Shown piece by piece: positions 51,041 through 59,865 of a stretch of 64,000 nt of DNA (positions within the stretch are counted from its first letter, which is position 1; each line of letters starts with the position of its first letter). The notes under the pieces are model-generated. The model was not told where the DNA came from, did no database searches, and was given only the letters and a program-made list of their open reading frames with translations. A program made the translations under genes and the position numbers. This DNA comes from Allobosea sp. BK604 (GTDB lineage: Bacteria; Pseudomonadota; Alphaproteobacteria; Rhizobiales; Beijerinckiaceae). Location: assembly GCF_004341515.1 (NCBI RefSeq), contig NZ_SLZF01000002.1, forward strand, positions 434,001 through 498,000, in the 5' to 3' direction.

Positions 51041-53230
51041 TCAGGTCCTACTTGGAGAGGGTTCGGCGGCCGAACTCGCCAGCGCGACGTGCCGGCGGCC
51101 GAGCTTGCGTTCGCCCACGCCGAGCTGGATCAGCGCGATGCCGGCCGCCATGACGACGATCAGCACCGAGGAATAGGCGATAGCCAGGCCGAATTCCCCG
51201 GCCTCGACGCGCCCGACGATATAGGCCGTGGCGAGATTGTACTCGGCCGAGACGAGGAAGATGACGGCGCTGACCGAGGTGATGCTGCGCACGAAACTAT
51301 AGACCAGCGCGGCAACCAAGGCCGGCTTCAGCAGGGGCAGCACGACGCGGCGCAAGGTGGTGAAGCTGCGGGCGCGCAGCGTCGCCGACGCCTCGTCGAG
51401 GCTCTTGTCGATCTGGGCGAGGCCGGCAATGCCCGAGCGCACGCCGACAGGCATGTTGCGGAAGACGAAGGCGAGCACCAGGATCAGCCCCGTGCCGGTG
51501 ATCTCGACCGGCGGCACGTTGAAGGCGAGGATATAGGCGACGCCGAGCACCGTCCCGGGAATGGCGAAGCTGAGCATCGTCGTGAACTCGAGCAGCCGCC
51601 TTCCGGCGAAATGCTGGCGCGTCAGCAGATAGGCGGTGAGCAGCCCGATCAGCGCAGTCAGCGGCGCCGAGATCGCGGCGACCTTCAGCGTCGTGAACAG
51701 CGAGGGCCAGGCGGCACCCTCGAAATAGAGCCCGTGGCTGAAATCGATCGCGAAGCCGGTGCGGTAGTGCTCCAGCGTCGGCGTGTGGTCGCGGCCCATC
51801 GTCTTGACGAAGCCGCCGACCAGGATGACCGCATAGATCACCGCGGTCAGCAGCACCCAGGGCACGATCACGATCGCCGAGAGCACCGTCGCAGAGGTCG
51901 GCAGCTTGGCCGGGAGGCCGGAATCGCCCTTGCCGGAGACGGTCGTGTAGGATCGCGAGCCGAGCCAGCCCTGCTGGACCCAGAAGGCGCCGAGCGTGAA
52001 GACGAGGAGCACGATCGCCAGCACGGCGGCCTGCCCCTGGTTATGCGCCGCGCCGACGACGGCGAAGAAGATCTTGGTCGAGAGCACCTCGAAATTGCCG
52101 CCGAGCACGAGCGGGTTGCCGAAATCGGCCATGCTCTCGACGAAACCGAGCAGGAAGGCATTGGCGAGCCCGGGCCTGAGCAGCGGCCAGGTCACCGTGC
52201 GGAAGGTGGTCCAGCGCTTGGCGCCGAGGGTCTGGGCCGCCTCCTCCAGGCTCGGCGCGATGCCCTGGACCACGCCCATCAGCACGAGGAAGGCGATCGG
52301 CGCGAAGGCGAGCACCTGCGCCAGCAGGACGCCGGGAAGTCCGTAGATCCAGCGCGAGCGGGGAATGCCGAACCAATCCGCCATCAGGCCGGTGACGGCG
52401 CCGGAACGCCCGAACAGCAGGATGAGCGCGAGGCCGATGACGAAGGGCGGCGTGATGATCGGCAGCACCGTCATCGCGCGCATCAGCCGCTTGCCGGGCA
52501 TGCCGGTGCGCAGAACCAGCAGCGCGCAGGCGAGCCCGAGCAGAGTGGTGATGACCCCGGTCAGCACGGCGAGGATCAGCGTATTCCAGGCGACGCCGCA
52601 ATTCGTGCCGGCACTGATGCAGCCGAGGCCCCAGATCGTCGGGGAGAACAGGCGCTCGACGAAATCAGCGAGAGCGAGCGCGCCGTTCTGGTCGATGAGC
52701 GCGCTGCGCAGGATCGTCGCGACCGGGAAGAAGATGAAGAGGCCAATCAGCAGCACCACGACGCCAATGGTCGAGGTGGTGAAGATGTCGCCGCGACAGA
52801 CGCCGCGATAGGCGAGACCGTGGCACATCAGCAGCAGCAGCGAGAACAGCGTCAGCAGCGCGCCGAAGCCCATGCCCGGCTGCGACTGGCCGGCACCGCC
52901 CAGCAGGGCCGCCAGCCAGGGGATCCCCTGCTCGGGCAGCGTCACCGCAAAGCCCTGCGCGAAGAAGGCGACAAGGCCGAGGAGGCCGATCCAGACCAGG
53001 GCCCGCCCGGTGCCGGCCGTCTCCGCGCGCCCGGAGAGCAGGGTGGCGACGACGAGCGCGAGACCGATCGGCATCAGCCAGGGCGAGGCTCCGGAGAGCA
53101 CGAGCGCGAGCGCCGTGCCGGCCCGCCCGAACGGGTAGCCGGCGAGGCCCCATCCCTCCGGCAGATACCAGGGGATGAGCGCGTAGCCGAGCCAGCCGGC
53201 CAGCAGGGCGAGCCGTGTCGAGGGACGCAT
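51041..53230 (-). CDS. fused-domain ABC permease (AfuB/FbpB-like) with extra N-terminal segments
   Basis: This 729-residue protein carries two binding-protein-dependent permease domains, each with an EAA loop: EEAAQTLGAKRWTTFRTVTW in the first half and DEASATLRARSFTTLRRVVL in the second. About 150 residues with four to five additional hydrophobic segments precede the first domain. This makes it longer than typical FbpB and closer to AfuB-type permeases. It forms the whole membrane pore for the importer. It starts 27 nt after the binding-protein stop. Confidence 0.9.
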   Translation of the reverse strand: MRPSTRLALLAGWLGYALIPWYLPEGWGLAGYPFGRAGTALALVLSGASPWLMPIGLALVVATLLSGRAETAGTGRALVWIGLLGLVAFFAQGFAVTLPEQGIPWLAALLGGAGQSQPGMGFGALLTLFSLLLLMCHGLAYRGVCRGDIFTTSTIGVVVLLIGLFIFFPVATILRSALIDQNGALALADFVERLFSPTIWGLGCISAGTNCGVAWNTLILAVLTGVITTLLGLACALLVLRTGMPGKRLMRAMTVLPIITPPFVIGLALILLFGRSGAVTGLMADWFGIPRSRWIYGLPGVLLAQVLAFAPIAFLVLMGVVQGIAPSLEEAAQTLGAKRWTTFRTVTWPLLRPGLANAFLLGFVESMADFGNPLVLGGNFEVLSTKIFFAVVGAAHNQGQAAVLAIVLLVFTLGAFWVQQGWLGSRSYTTVSGKGDSGLPAKLPTSATVLSAIVIVPWVLLTAVIYAVILVGGFVKTMGRDHTPTLEHYRTGFAIDFSHGLYFEGAAWPSLFTTLKVAAISAPLTALIGLLTAYLLTRQHFAGRRLLEFTTMLSFAIPGTVLGVAYILAFNVPPVEITGTGLILVLAFVFRNMPVGVRSGIAGLAQIDKSLDEASATLRARSFTTLRRVVLPLLKPALVAALVYSFVRSITSVSAVIFLVSAEYNLATAYIVGRVEAGEFGLAIAYSSVLIVVMAAGIALIQLGVGERKLGRRHVALASSAAEPSPSRT

Positions 53231-53257
53231 GGGCCTTCTCTCCGAAGCGGACGCGTC

Positions 53258-54289
53258 TTACTTCGGCAGCGCCTTGATCTCCTTGTCCCACTTGGTCAGC
53301 AGGCGCGTGCGCTCGGCCGAGGAGCCGTATTTGACGAAGTCGTAGTTGATCAGCTTCATCTCCGACATCTTCGGAGCCTGCGCCGGCACGGGTGCATTCT
53401 TGTTCGACGGCACCTGGTAGGATTTGGCCGGAGCGCCGAGCGCCTGCGCCGCCGGGGTCAGCGCCCAGTCGTAGAATTTCTTGGCGTTGTCGAGATTGCG
53501 TGCGCCCTTGATGATCGACATCGAGCCGATCTCGTAGCCGGTGCCCTCGCAGGGCGCGACCGGCTTGATCGGATCGCCCTGGACGGCGAAGACGACGGCG
53601 TCATGGATGAAGACGATGCCGACGGCCGTCTCGCCCAGGCTCGCGGCCTTGGCCGGCGCAGCGCCCGACTTGGTGTACTGGCTGACATTCTTGTGCAGGG
53701 CCTTGAGATAGTCGAAGCCCTTGTCCTCGCCCATCAGCTGCACGACCGTCGCGAGCAGCGTATAGGCGGTGCCGGACGAGTTCGGGTCGGCGACCTGGAC
53801 GTCGTCCTTCAGCTTGGCGTCGAGCAGGTCGGCCCAGCATTTCGGCTCGGCCAGGCCCTTGGCCTTGATCTGCTGGGTGTTGAAGCCGAAGCCGAGGGCG
53901 CCGGCATAGATGCCGATCGCGCGCTGCTTCGCCGCCTTCCATTGCGACAGGGACCAGTCCTGCAGGTCCTTGTTGTTGGGCGACTCGTATTCCAGGGTCA
54001 GCCCTTCCTCGGCTGCCTGCAGATGCGGATCGCCGGTGCCGCCCCACCAGATGTCGCCGCGCGGGTTCGACGCTTCCGCCTTGACCTGGGCATAGACCTC
54101 GCCGGCCGATTTGCGGGTCATCGCGACCTTGATGCCGGTCTCCTTCTCGAAGGCGGTCGACATGGCGCGGCACCATTCCTCCTGGACGCCGCAATACATG
54201 ACGAGCGAGCCCTGCGCCGAGGCCGGGACGGATGTGAATGCTGCGGCTGTGGCGAGTACGCCGGCGCCGAGCCAGGTTTTGAACTGCAT
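53258..54289 (-). CDS. AfuA/FbpA-like periplasmic substrate-binding protein
   Basis: This 343-residue family 1-type binding protein has signal peptide 1-25 (ends PASAQ). The mature part is SLVMYCGVQEEWCRAMSTAFEKETGIKVAMTRKSAGEVYAQVKAE, then GDIWWGGTGDPHLQAAEEG and an aspartate/serine-rich VADPNSSGTAYTLL. This matches the ferric-binding/AfuA class, but I see no paired tyrosine iron site near the C-terminus (KSYQVPSNKNAPVP). SD GGGAGG precedes ATG 54289. It is adjacent to an inositol monophosphatase and iolG, so a phosphorylated polyol is a reasonable ligand; this is inference. Confidence 0.87.
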   Translation of the reverse strand: MQFKTWLGAGVLATAAAFTSVPASAQGSLVMYCGVQEEWCRAMSTAFEKETGIKVAMTRKSAGEVYAQVKAEASNPRGDIWWGGTGDPHLQAAEEGLTLEYESPNNKDLQDWSLSQWKAAKQRAIGIYAGALGFGFNTQQIKAKGLAEPKCWADLLDAKLKDDVQVADPNSSGTAYTLLATVVQLMGEDKGFDYLKALHKNVSQYTKSGAAPAKAASLGETAVGIVFIHDAVVFAVQGDPIKPVAPCEGTGYEIGSMSIIKGARNLDNAKKFYDWALTPAAQALGAPAKSYQVPSNKNAPVPAQAPKMSEMKLINYDFVKYGSSAERTRLLTKWDKEIKALPK

Positions 54290-54307
54290 GACTACCTCCC
54301 TGATACG

Positions 54308-54322
54308 AGAACTTTGCGTTCT
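54308..54322. promoter_or_regulatory. inverted repeat in the leader of the AfuA-like gene
   Basis: AGAAC-TTTGC-GTTCT lies 19-33 bp before the start of the binding-protein gene, just upstream of its SD on the minus strand. It could be an operator or a small leader hairpin that sets off expression of the importer from the upstream monophosphatase. Confidence 0.3.
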
Positions 54323-54381
54323 TCGGTCTTGTCCCAGACAGTGGAACCACCACCGTCTTTGAGCAATAGGTCTATCGTCGG

Positions 54382-55164
54382 CTAAGAAATCCCCGTGATC
54401 TCGCGCAGCTGGGCCGCCAGCGCCGGCGTGGAGCAGAGGATCGGATTGCCCTTGCTGATGCCCTCGCCGGCAAAGAAGTCGTTGATCGATGCGCCCGCCT
54501 CGCCGGCGATGACGATCCCGGCGGCGACATCCCAGGCGTTGATGTGCAGCTCGGCATAGGCGTCGGTGCGCCCGTTCGCGACATGGCAGAGCCCGAGCGT
54601 GCCCGAGCCCGAGCGCTTCATCGAGCAACCTGCGGCCTGGCCGCGCTGGAGGACGGCAAGATAGTGCTCGAAGGGAACGCGGGTGGACCAGCCGAGCTCG
54701 ACATAGGCGCGCTTGAGGTCATCGGCGCCGGAGACCGAGATCGGCCGCCCGTTCAGCGTCACGCCCTCGCCGCGCTGGGCGACGTAGAATTCGTTGAGCG
54801 CCGGGGCGGCCACGATCCCGATCGTGGGGACGCGGTTCAGCAGGAAACCGATCGAGATGCACCAGTTGCGGTCGCCGCGGGCGAAATTCGCGGTGCCGTC
54901 GATCGGATCGATGATCCAGACCGCGTCGCTCGCCTGACCGCCGCCTTCCTCTCCGATCACCGCGTCGCTCGGGAAGAGCACGGCGAGGCGCTGGCGCAGG
55001 AAATCCTCGACGGCGCCGTCGGCGACAGTCAGCCAGTCCTGGGCGCCCTTCATGGTGACGCCGAGGCTGTCCTGCTTTCCGAAATAGTCGAGCGCCATCC
55101 GCCCCGCCTCGTTGACGAGGCCCTGGACGGCATAGCGCCGCAATGCGAGCTCAGCCGGCGTCAT
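54382..55164 (-). CDS. inositol monophosphatase family protein
   Basis: This 260-residue Mg-dependent phosphatase has the family motifs: GEEGG (71-75), WIIDPIDGTANF (83-94, metal-binding DPIDGT) and NAWDVAAG (209-216). It removes phosphate from inositol phosphates or related sugar phosphates in the cytoplasm. It lies 2 nt after iolG and before the AfuABC-like importer on the same strand. That makes it a plausible link converting an imported inositol phosphate to myo-inositol. Confidence 0.92.
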   Translation of the reverse strand: MTPAELALRRYAVQGLVNEAGRMALDYFGKQDSLGVTMKGAQDWLTVADGAVEDFLRQRLAVLFPSDAVIGEEGGGQASDAVWIIDPIDGTANFARGDRNWCISIGFLLNRVPTIGIVAAPALNEFYVAQRGEGVTLNGRPISVSGADDLKRAYVELGWSTRVPFEHYLAVLQRGQAAGCSMKRSGSGTLGLCHVANGRTDAYAELHINAWDVAAGIVIAGEAGASINDFFAGEGISKGNPILCSTPALAAQLREITGIS

Positions 55165-55166
55165 GG

Positions 55167-56165
55167 TCAGGCGGCCTCGATGGCGACCGGCTTGCCGGTG
55201 CGCGCGGATTGCGTGGCGGCGTCGGCGAGGAGCTGGGCCTTGAGCCCGTCGAGGCCGCTCGGCGACGGCGCAGCCTTGCCGGAACAGGCCGCGATGAACG
55301 CGTCGAGCTCGGCCCGATAGGCGGCGGCATAGCGCTCCAGGAAGAAGTTCTGGACCGGGTCGGCGCGGAAGCCCTTGCCCGTCGCGATCTCGACCGTCGT
55401 CTCGTGGATATTGCCGGCGCGCAGCATACCCTGCGAGCCATGGACCTCGATGCGCTGGTCGTAGCCATAGGTCGCGCGGCGCGAGTTGGAGATCTGGGCG
55501 ATGCGTCCGCTCGCCGTCTTCATCAGGACGGCGGCAGTGTCGACGTCGCCGGCCTCGCCGATCGCCTTGTCGACCAGCGAAGAGCCGAGCGCGAAGACTT
55601 CGACCGGCTCCTCGGCGAGGAGGAAGCGCGCCATGTCGAAATCATGGATCATCATGTCGCGGAACAGGCCGCCCGAGCGCTTCACGTAGTCGACCGGCGG
55701 CGGGCCGGGATCGCGCGAGATCACGCTGACGATCTCGATCTCGCCGGCCTCGCCCTGCCGCAGCCGCTTCTCGAGCGCGGCGAAATTGGGGTCGAAACGG
55801 CGGTTGAAGCCGATCATCAGCGGCTTGCCGGACTTGGCCACCACATCGAGGCAGCGACGGATGCGGGCCGCGTCGAGATCGACCGGCTTCTCGCAGAACA
55901 CCGCCTTGCCGGCGGAGACGGCGGCCTCGATCAGGTCGGCATGAGTATCGGTCGGCGTGCAGATCAGCACGGCGTCGATACCGGCATCGCCCAGGATGGC
56001 GTCCGTATCGGCCGTCTTCGCGCCCGTGGCCTGGGCCAGGGAGGCCGCGGCCTCGGCGGAAGCGTCCGCCACCGCGACGAGCCGCGCATCGCCGCGCTGG
56101 GCGACATTGAGCCCGTGGATGCGCCCGATCCTGCCGGCGCCGAGAAGTCCAAATCGCATCACCAT
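55167..56165 (-). CDS. iolG: inositol 2-dehydrogenase (Gfo/Idh/MocA family)
   Basis: This 332-residue NAD-dependent enzyme has the Rossmann motif LLGAGRIGRIHG (7-18), the catalytic-type EKPVD (about 93-97), and the family segments LMIGFNRRFDPNFAAL, DMMIHDFDMARFLL with the active-site Asp/His pair, and GYDQRIEVHGSQGML. It oxidises myo-inositol to 2-keto-myo-inositol, the first step of the iol pathway. Linkage to iolC, D, E and B across the divergent promoter supports the assignment. Confidence 0.93.
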   Translation of the reverse strand: MVMRFGLLGAGRIGRIHGLNVAQRGDARLVAVADASAEAAASLAQATGAKTADTDAILGDAGIDAVLICTPTDTHADLIEAAVSAGKAVFCEKPVDLDAARIRRCLDVVAKSGKPLMIGFNRRFDPNFAALEKRLRQGEAGEIEIVSVISRDPGPPPVDYVKRSGGLFRDMMIHDFDMARFLLAEEPVEVFALGSSLVDKAIGEAGDVDTAAVLMKTASGRIAQISNSRRATYGYDQRIEVHGSQGMLRAGNIHETTVEIATGKGFRADPVQNFFLERYAAAYRAELDAFIAACSGKAAPSPSGLDGLKAQLLADAATQSARTGKPVAIEAA

Positions 56166-56198
56166 ATCCGTGTCCGTCTTCGTCTCGTCGCGGCGCCG

Positions 56199-56999
56199 TC
56201 AATCATGGGCGCCAAGGATCGTCTGGTCGAAATCGATATTCGCGCCGGTCAGCAGCCCGGATTCCCCGGATGCGAGATAGGCGACGGCCTTGGCCACCTC
56301 GCGCGGGTCGACGAGCCGGCCGAAGGGCTGGCCCTTGACCGCCTCTTCGAGCCAGCCATCCTGCGCGCCATGGCGCAGCCGCATGATCGCGTCCTCGCCC
56401 GGCGTCGCCATCCAGCCGATATTGAGCCCATTGACCCGGATCCGGTCGGAGAGCAGCCCGTAGGCGGCATTGCGCGTCAGCGTGGCGAGCGCGCCTTTCG
56501 AGACGCTGTAGGCGGCGAGGAAGGGCTGGCCGCCATGCGCCGACATCGACTGGATGTTGACGATCGCGCCGGCGATGCCGAGCCGCTTCATCAGCGTCAC
56601 CGCGTCCTGGATCAGGAAGAACGGTGCGGTCAGGTTGACCGCCATGATCCGGTTGTAGAGGTCCGGCGTCGTGTCGAAGATCGTGCCGCGGTCGGTATCG
56701 CCAGCGGCATTGACGAGGATATCGAGACGCCCGAATGCGCGCTCGGCTGCCGGCACGATGGCGCGGACCGAGTCGAGTTCGGCGAGATCGGCCCGGTGGA
56801 AGACGGCGCGGCAGCCTTGCGCCGACAGGTCCGCTGCGACAGACTCGCCGCGCTCCCGATTCCGGCCGGTCACGACGATGCCGGCAAGTCCGCGGGCTGC
56901 GAATTCGCGCGCGATCGCCTCGCCGAGGCCTTGCGTACCACCGGTGACGACGGCGATTTTGCCGCCGAGATCTCGGTCAAAGGGGGCCGTCTCAGGCAA
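56199..56999 (-). CDS. SDR family oxidoreductase in the inositol region
   Basis: This 266-residue short-chain dehydrogenase has TGGTQGLG, LDILVNAAGDTD, VNIQSMSAHGGQPFLAAYSVSKGALATL with the Y-x3-K pair, and RVNGLNIGWMATPGED. The TTG start at 56999 is preceded by GGGAGCGGAG; longer frames run through the divergent promoter. It is first in the leftward set ahead of iolG. It may interconvert inositol isomers through an inosose, or act on another polyol. Substrate unknown. Confidence 0.85.
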   Translation of the reverse strand: MPETAPFDRDLGGKIAVVTGGTQGLGEAIAREFAARGLAGIVVTGRNRERGESVAADLSAQGCRAVFHRADLAELDSVRAIVPAAERAFGRLDILVNAAGDTDRGTIFDTTPDLYNRIMAVNLTAPFFLIQDAVTLMKRLGIAGAIVNIQSMSAHGGQPFLAAYSVSKGALATLTRNAAYGLLSDRIRVNGLNIGWMATPGEDAIMRLRHGAQDGWLEEAVKGQPFGRLVDPREVAKAVAYLASGESGLLTGANIDFDQTILGAHD

Positions 57000-57053
57000 G
57001 TCGCTCCGCTCCCGGGTCGAAATGATACATTCGTTTTGTTCTTCTTGACTAAT

Positions 57054-57067
57054 GGAACAAACATTCC
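57054..57067. promoter_or_regulatory. IolR-type operator GGAA-N6-TTCC
   Basis: GGAACAAACATTCC, extended to AATGGAA-CAAACA-TTCCATT, lies between the divergent SDR/iolG and iolR/iolC operons. It matches exactly the GGAA-N6-TTCC palindrome described for IolR of Sinorhizobium meliloti, and the RpiR-family gene beside it is the expected binding protein. Confidence 0.7.
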
Positions 57068-57111
57068 ATTCTCTGCGCCGCCAAGTCAAGGCGGGAGAGC
57101 CGTTCACCCTC

Positions 57112-57960
57112 ATGTCGCAAGTGTTGTCCCCGGAGCAGGTCAGGCCCGACTATGAGGGCTTCGTCGCGCGGCTGCGCGACCGGGCCGAGGCGCTGCCCAA
57201 GCGGTTGCGGCAGGTCGCCGATTTTGCGCTCGCCCATCCCGACGACATGGCGCTGCATACAGCCGCGCAGGTGGCCCAGCAGGCCGGTGTCCAGGCCTCC
57301 ACGCTCGTGCGCTTCGCGCAGGCGCTTGATTTCTCCGGCTTCAGCGAGCTGCAGCAGGTCTTTCGCACCCGCCTGCGCCAGCAGTTCCCCGATTATCGCG
57401 AGCGCATCGAGACCTTGCGTGACGAGGGCGCGGCCGGACCGGACATGGCGCGCGTGCTGCTCGACGGTTTCGTCGCGGCGAGCCGCAAATCGTTGACTCA
57501 GCTCGAATCCGGGATCGTCCACGCCGATATCGACCGCGCCACCGATCTGCTCGCGGGGGCGCAGAGCATCGTGCTCGTCGGCGCCCGGCGCATGTTCCCG
57601 GTCGTCTCCTATCTCGCCTACGCTTTCGGCAAGCTCGGCATCCGCGCCATCCTGGTCGACCATGTTGCCGGGCTCGGAGCGGAGCAGGCCGCCGTGGCGC
57701 GGAAAGACGATGTCATGCTCGTCGTCAGCTGCGCCCCCTATACGCCGGCAACCATCGACATCGCGGCCGACGCGCATCGGCGCGGGGTTCCCGTGATCTC
57801 CCTGACCGACGGCCCGCTCAGCCCGCTCGCCCAGAACTGCCGCCTTTGGCTCGAAGTGCGCGAGGCGGATTACGGCGCCTTCCGCTCGATGGCCGCCACC
57901 TTCGCCCTCGCCATGACGCTGGCCGTGGGCACCGCCGAGAAAGTGCAGACCGATGGCTGA
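57112..57960 (+). CDS. iolR: RpiR/MurR family regulator, probable inositol repressor IolR
   Basis: This 282-residue regulator has an N-terminal RpiR HTH (YEGFVARLRDRAEALPKRLRQVADFALAHPDDMALHTAAQVAQQAGVQASTLVRFAQALDFSGFSELQQVFR) and a C-terminal SIS sugar-phosphate domain (SIVLVGARRMFPVVSYLAYAFGKLGIRAILVDH). A 20-codon-longer start at ATG 57052 is possible, but it has no SD and its start codon sits in the operator; ATG 57112 has GGGAGAG upstream. It overlaps iolC by 8 nt, and probably represses both divergent operons until an inositol pathway sugar phosphate binds. Confidence 0.9.
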   Translation: MSQVLSPEQVRPDYEGFVARLRDRAEALPKRLRQVADFALAHPDDMALHTAAQVAQQAGVQASTLVRFAQALDFSGFSELQQVFRTRLRQQFPDYRERIETLRDEGAAGPDMARVLLDGFVAASRKSLTQLESGIVHADIDRATDLLAGAQSIVLVGARRMFPVVSYLAYAFGKLGIRAILVDHVAGLGAEQAAVARKDDVMLVVSCAPYTPATIDIAADAHRRGVPVISLTDGPLSPLAQNCRLWLEVREADYGAFRSMAATFALAMTLAVGTAEKVQTDG

Positions 57961-59854
57961 ACCGACGCTCGACCTGATCTCGATCGGCCGCTCCTCGGTC
58001 GATCTCTACGGCCAGCAGATCGGCGGCCGGCTCGAGGACATGGCGAGCTTCTCCAAGGCGGTCGGCGGCTGCCCGACCAATATCGCGATCGGCACCGCGC
58101 GGCTCGGCCTGAAATCGTCGGTGATCACGCGCGTCGGCGACGAGCAGATGGGCCGCTTCATCCTCGAGCAGCTGCAGCGCGAAGGCGTCGACATATCGGG
58201 CGTCGTCGTCGATCCGAAGCGCCTGACATCGCTCGTCATCCTCGGCGTGCGCGACGAGAAGACGTTTCCGCTGATCTTCTACCGCACCGACTGCGCCGAC
58301 GCGGCGCTCGACGAGAGCGAGATCGACGAGGGCTTCATCGCCTCGGCCCGCGCGGTCGTGGTCACCGGCACGCATTTCGCCATTGCCAATGCGGCCAAGG
58401 CCCAGCGCAGGGCGATCGCGCTGGCGCGCAAGCATGGCCGCAAGGTCGTCTTCGACGTCGACTATCGCCCTAATCTCTGGGGCCTCGCCGGCCATGGGGC
58501 AGGTGAGGAGCGCTATATCCGCTCGGACACCGTTACCGGCCATCTCCAGGCCATCCTGCCGGATTGCGATCTCGTCGTCGGCACGGAGGAGGAACTGCAC
58601 GCCGCCGGCGGCAGCGAGGACACGCTCGCCGCCATCCGCAACATCCGGGCGCTCAGCGCGGCAACGATCGTCTGCAAGCGCGGGCCGATGGGCTGCGTGG
58701 TCTTTCCCGGTGCGATCCCGGATTCGCTGGAAGCGGGCATCAAGGGACCGGGCTTCCCCGTCGAGGTCTATAACGTGCTTGGCGCGGGCGACGCCTTCAT
58801 GTCCGGCTTCCTGCGCGGCTGGCTGCGCGAGGAGCCGATCGAGACCTGCTGCGCCTGGGCCAATGCCTGCGGCGCCTTCGCCGTCTCGCGACTACTCTGC
58901 TCGCCGGAAAGCCCGACCTTCACCGAGCTCCAGTATTTCCTCGAGCATGGCTCGCCGCATCGCGCACTCCGGCACGATGTCGACATCAACCACATCCATT
59001 GGGCGACGACCCGGCGTCCGCAATCCGACACGCTGCTGGCGCTCGCCATCGACCATCGCGCGCAGATCGAGGCGATGGCGGACGAGGCCGGCGTCCCGCA
59101 TGAGCGTATCGCGGCCTTCAAGCGGCTGGCGGTCGAGGCCGCGGCCCGTGTCGCCAAGGGCGCTCCGGGCTTCGGCATGCTGCTCGACGGGCGGCATGGC
59201 CGCGAGGCGCTGTTCCGGGCTGGCGATCACCGTTTCTGGGTGGCGCGACCGCTGGAAGTGCCGGGCTCGCGCCCGCTCGCGCTGGAGACCGACACGGACG
59301 GCTCGCTCGGCTCGGCGCTGAACGAATGGCCGGTCGACCATGTCGTGAAATGCCTGTGCTTCTATCATCCCGATGACGACGCGGCGCTGAAAGCCGTGCA
59401 GGAGGCGACGCTGAAGCGCGTCGCGCTGGCCTGCCGTCAGGTCGGGCGGGAACTGCTCGTCGAGATCATCTGCTCCAAGCACGGCCCGGTCGGTGACGAC
59501 ACCATGGCGCAGGTCATGCGCCGGCTCTACGCGATCGGGATCAAGCCCGACTGGTGGAAGCTCGAGGGACAGCCGAGCGCGGCGGCCTGGGCCGCGGTCG
59601 ATGCCGCCATCGCCGAGAACGATCCCCATTGCCGCGGCGTCGTGCTGCTGGGGCTCGACGCGCCGCTCAACCAGCTGGAAGATGCATTCCGGCTGGCGCA
59701 GGGTGCGGCCAGCGTGAAGGGCTTTGCCGTGGGTCGCTCGATCTTCGGCGATGCGGCGCGCGACTGGCTCGCCGGGCGGATTGACGACGAGGCCGCGACC
59801 GCTGCGATGGCGGAGCGCTTCGGCCGCCTGGTCGAGACCTGGCGGCGCGGCTGA
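57953..59854 (+). CDS. iolC: fused 5-dehydro-2-deoxygluconokinase / DUF2090 aldolase (IolC-IolJ type)
   Basis: This 633-residue two-domain enzyme is PfkB-like in residues 1-330 (ISIGRSSVDLYGQQIGGRLEDMASFSKAVGGCPTNIAIG, GLKSSVITRVGDEQMG, and the GAGDAF anion-hole/base motif in NVLGAGDAFMSGFL). A DUF2090 domain occupies about 340-633 (LLALAIDHRAQIEAMADEAG, FGMLLDGRHGREAL). It phosphorylates 5-dehydro-2-deoxygluconate and, by the fused domain, probably cleaves the product. This fusion is common in Hyphomicrobiales and explains the absence of a separate iolJ. Confidence 0.93.
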   Translation: MAEPTLDLISIGRSSVDLYGQQIGGRLEDMASFSKAVGGCPTNIAIGTARLGLKSSVITRVGDEQMGRFILEQLQREGVDISGVVVDPKRLTSLVILGVRDEKTFPLIFYRTDCADAALDESEIDEGFIASARAVVVTGTHFAIANAAKAQRRAIALARKHGRKVVFDVDYRPNLWGLAGHGAGEERYIRSDTVTGHLQAILPDCDLVVGTEEELHAAGGSEDTLAAIRNIRALSAATIVCKRGPMGCVVFPGAIPDSLEAGIKGPGFPVEVYNVLGAGDAFMSGFLRGWLREEPIETCCAWANACGAFAVSRLLCSPESPTFTELQYFLEHGSPHRALRHDVDINHIHWATTRRPQSDTLLALAIDHRAQIEAMADEAGVPHERIAAFKRLAVEAAARVAKGAPGFGMLLDGRHGREALFRAGDHRFWVARPLEVPGSRPLALETDTDGSLGSALNEWPVDHVVKCLCFYHPDDDAALKAVQEATLKRVALACRQVGRELLVEIICSKHGPVGDDTMAQVMRRLYAIGIKPDWWKLEGQPSAAAWAAVDAAIAENDPHCRGVVLLGLDAPLNQLEDAFRLAQGAASVKGFAVGRSIFGDAARDWLAGRIDDEAATAAMAERFGRLVETWRRG

Positions 59855-59865
59855 GGAAACGGACG

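Noticed and set aside
50987..54385. A 1132-codon open frame on the plus strand across the importer genes
   Set aside because: It is a composition artefact: it crosses three genes and their gaps in antisense and has repetitive charged composition. The opposite-strand ABC genes are unambiguous.
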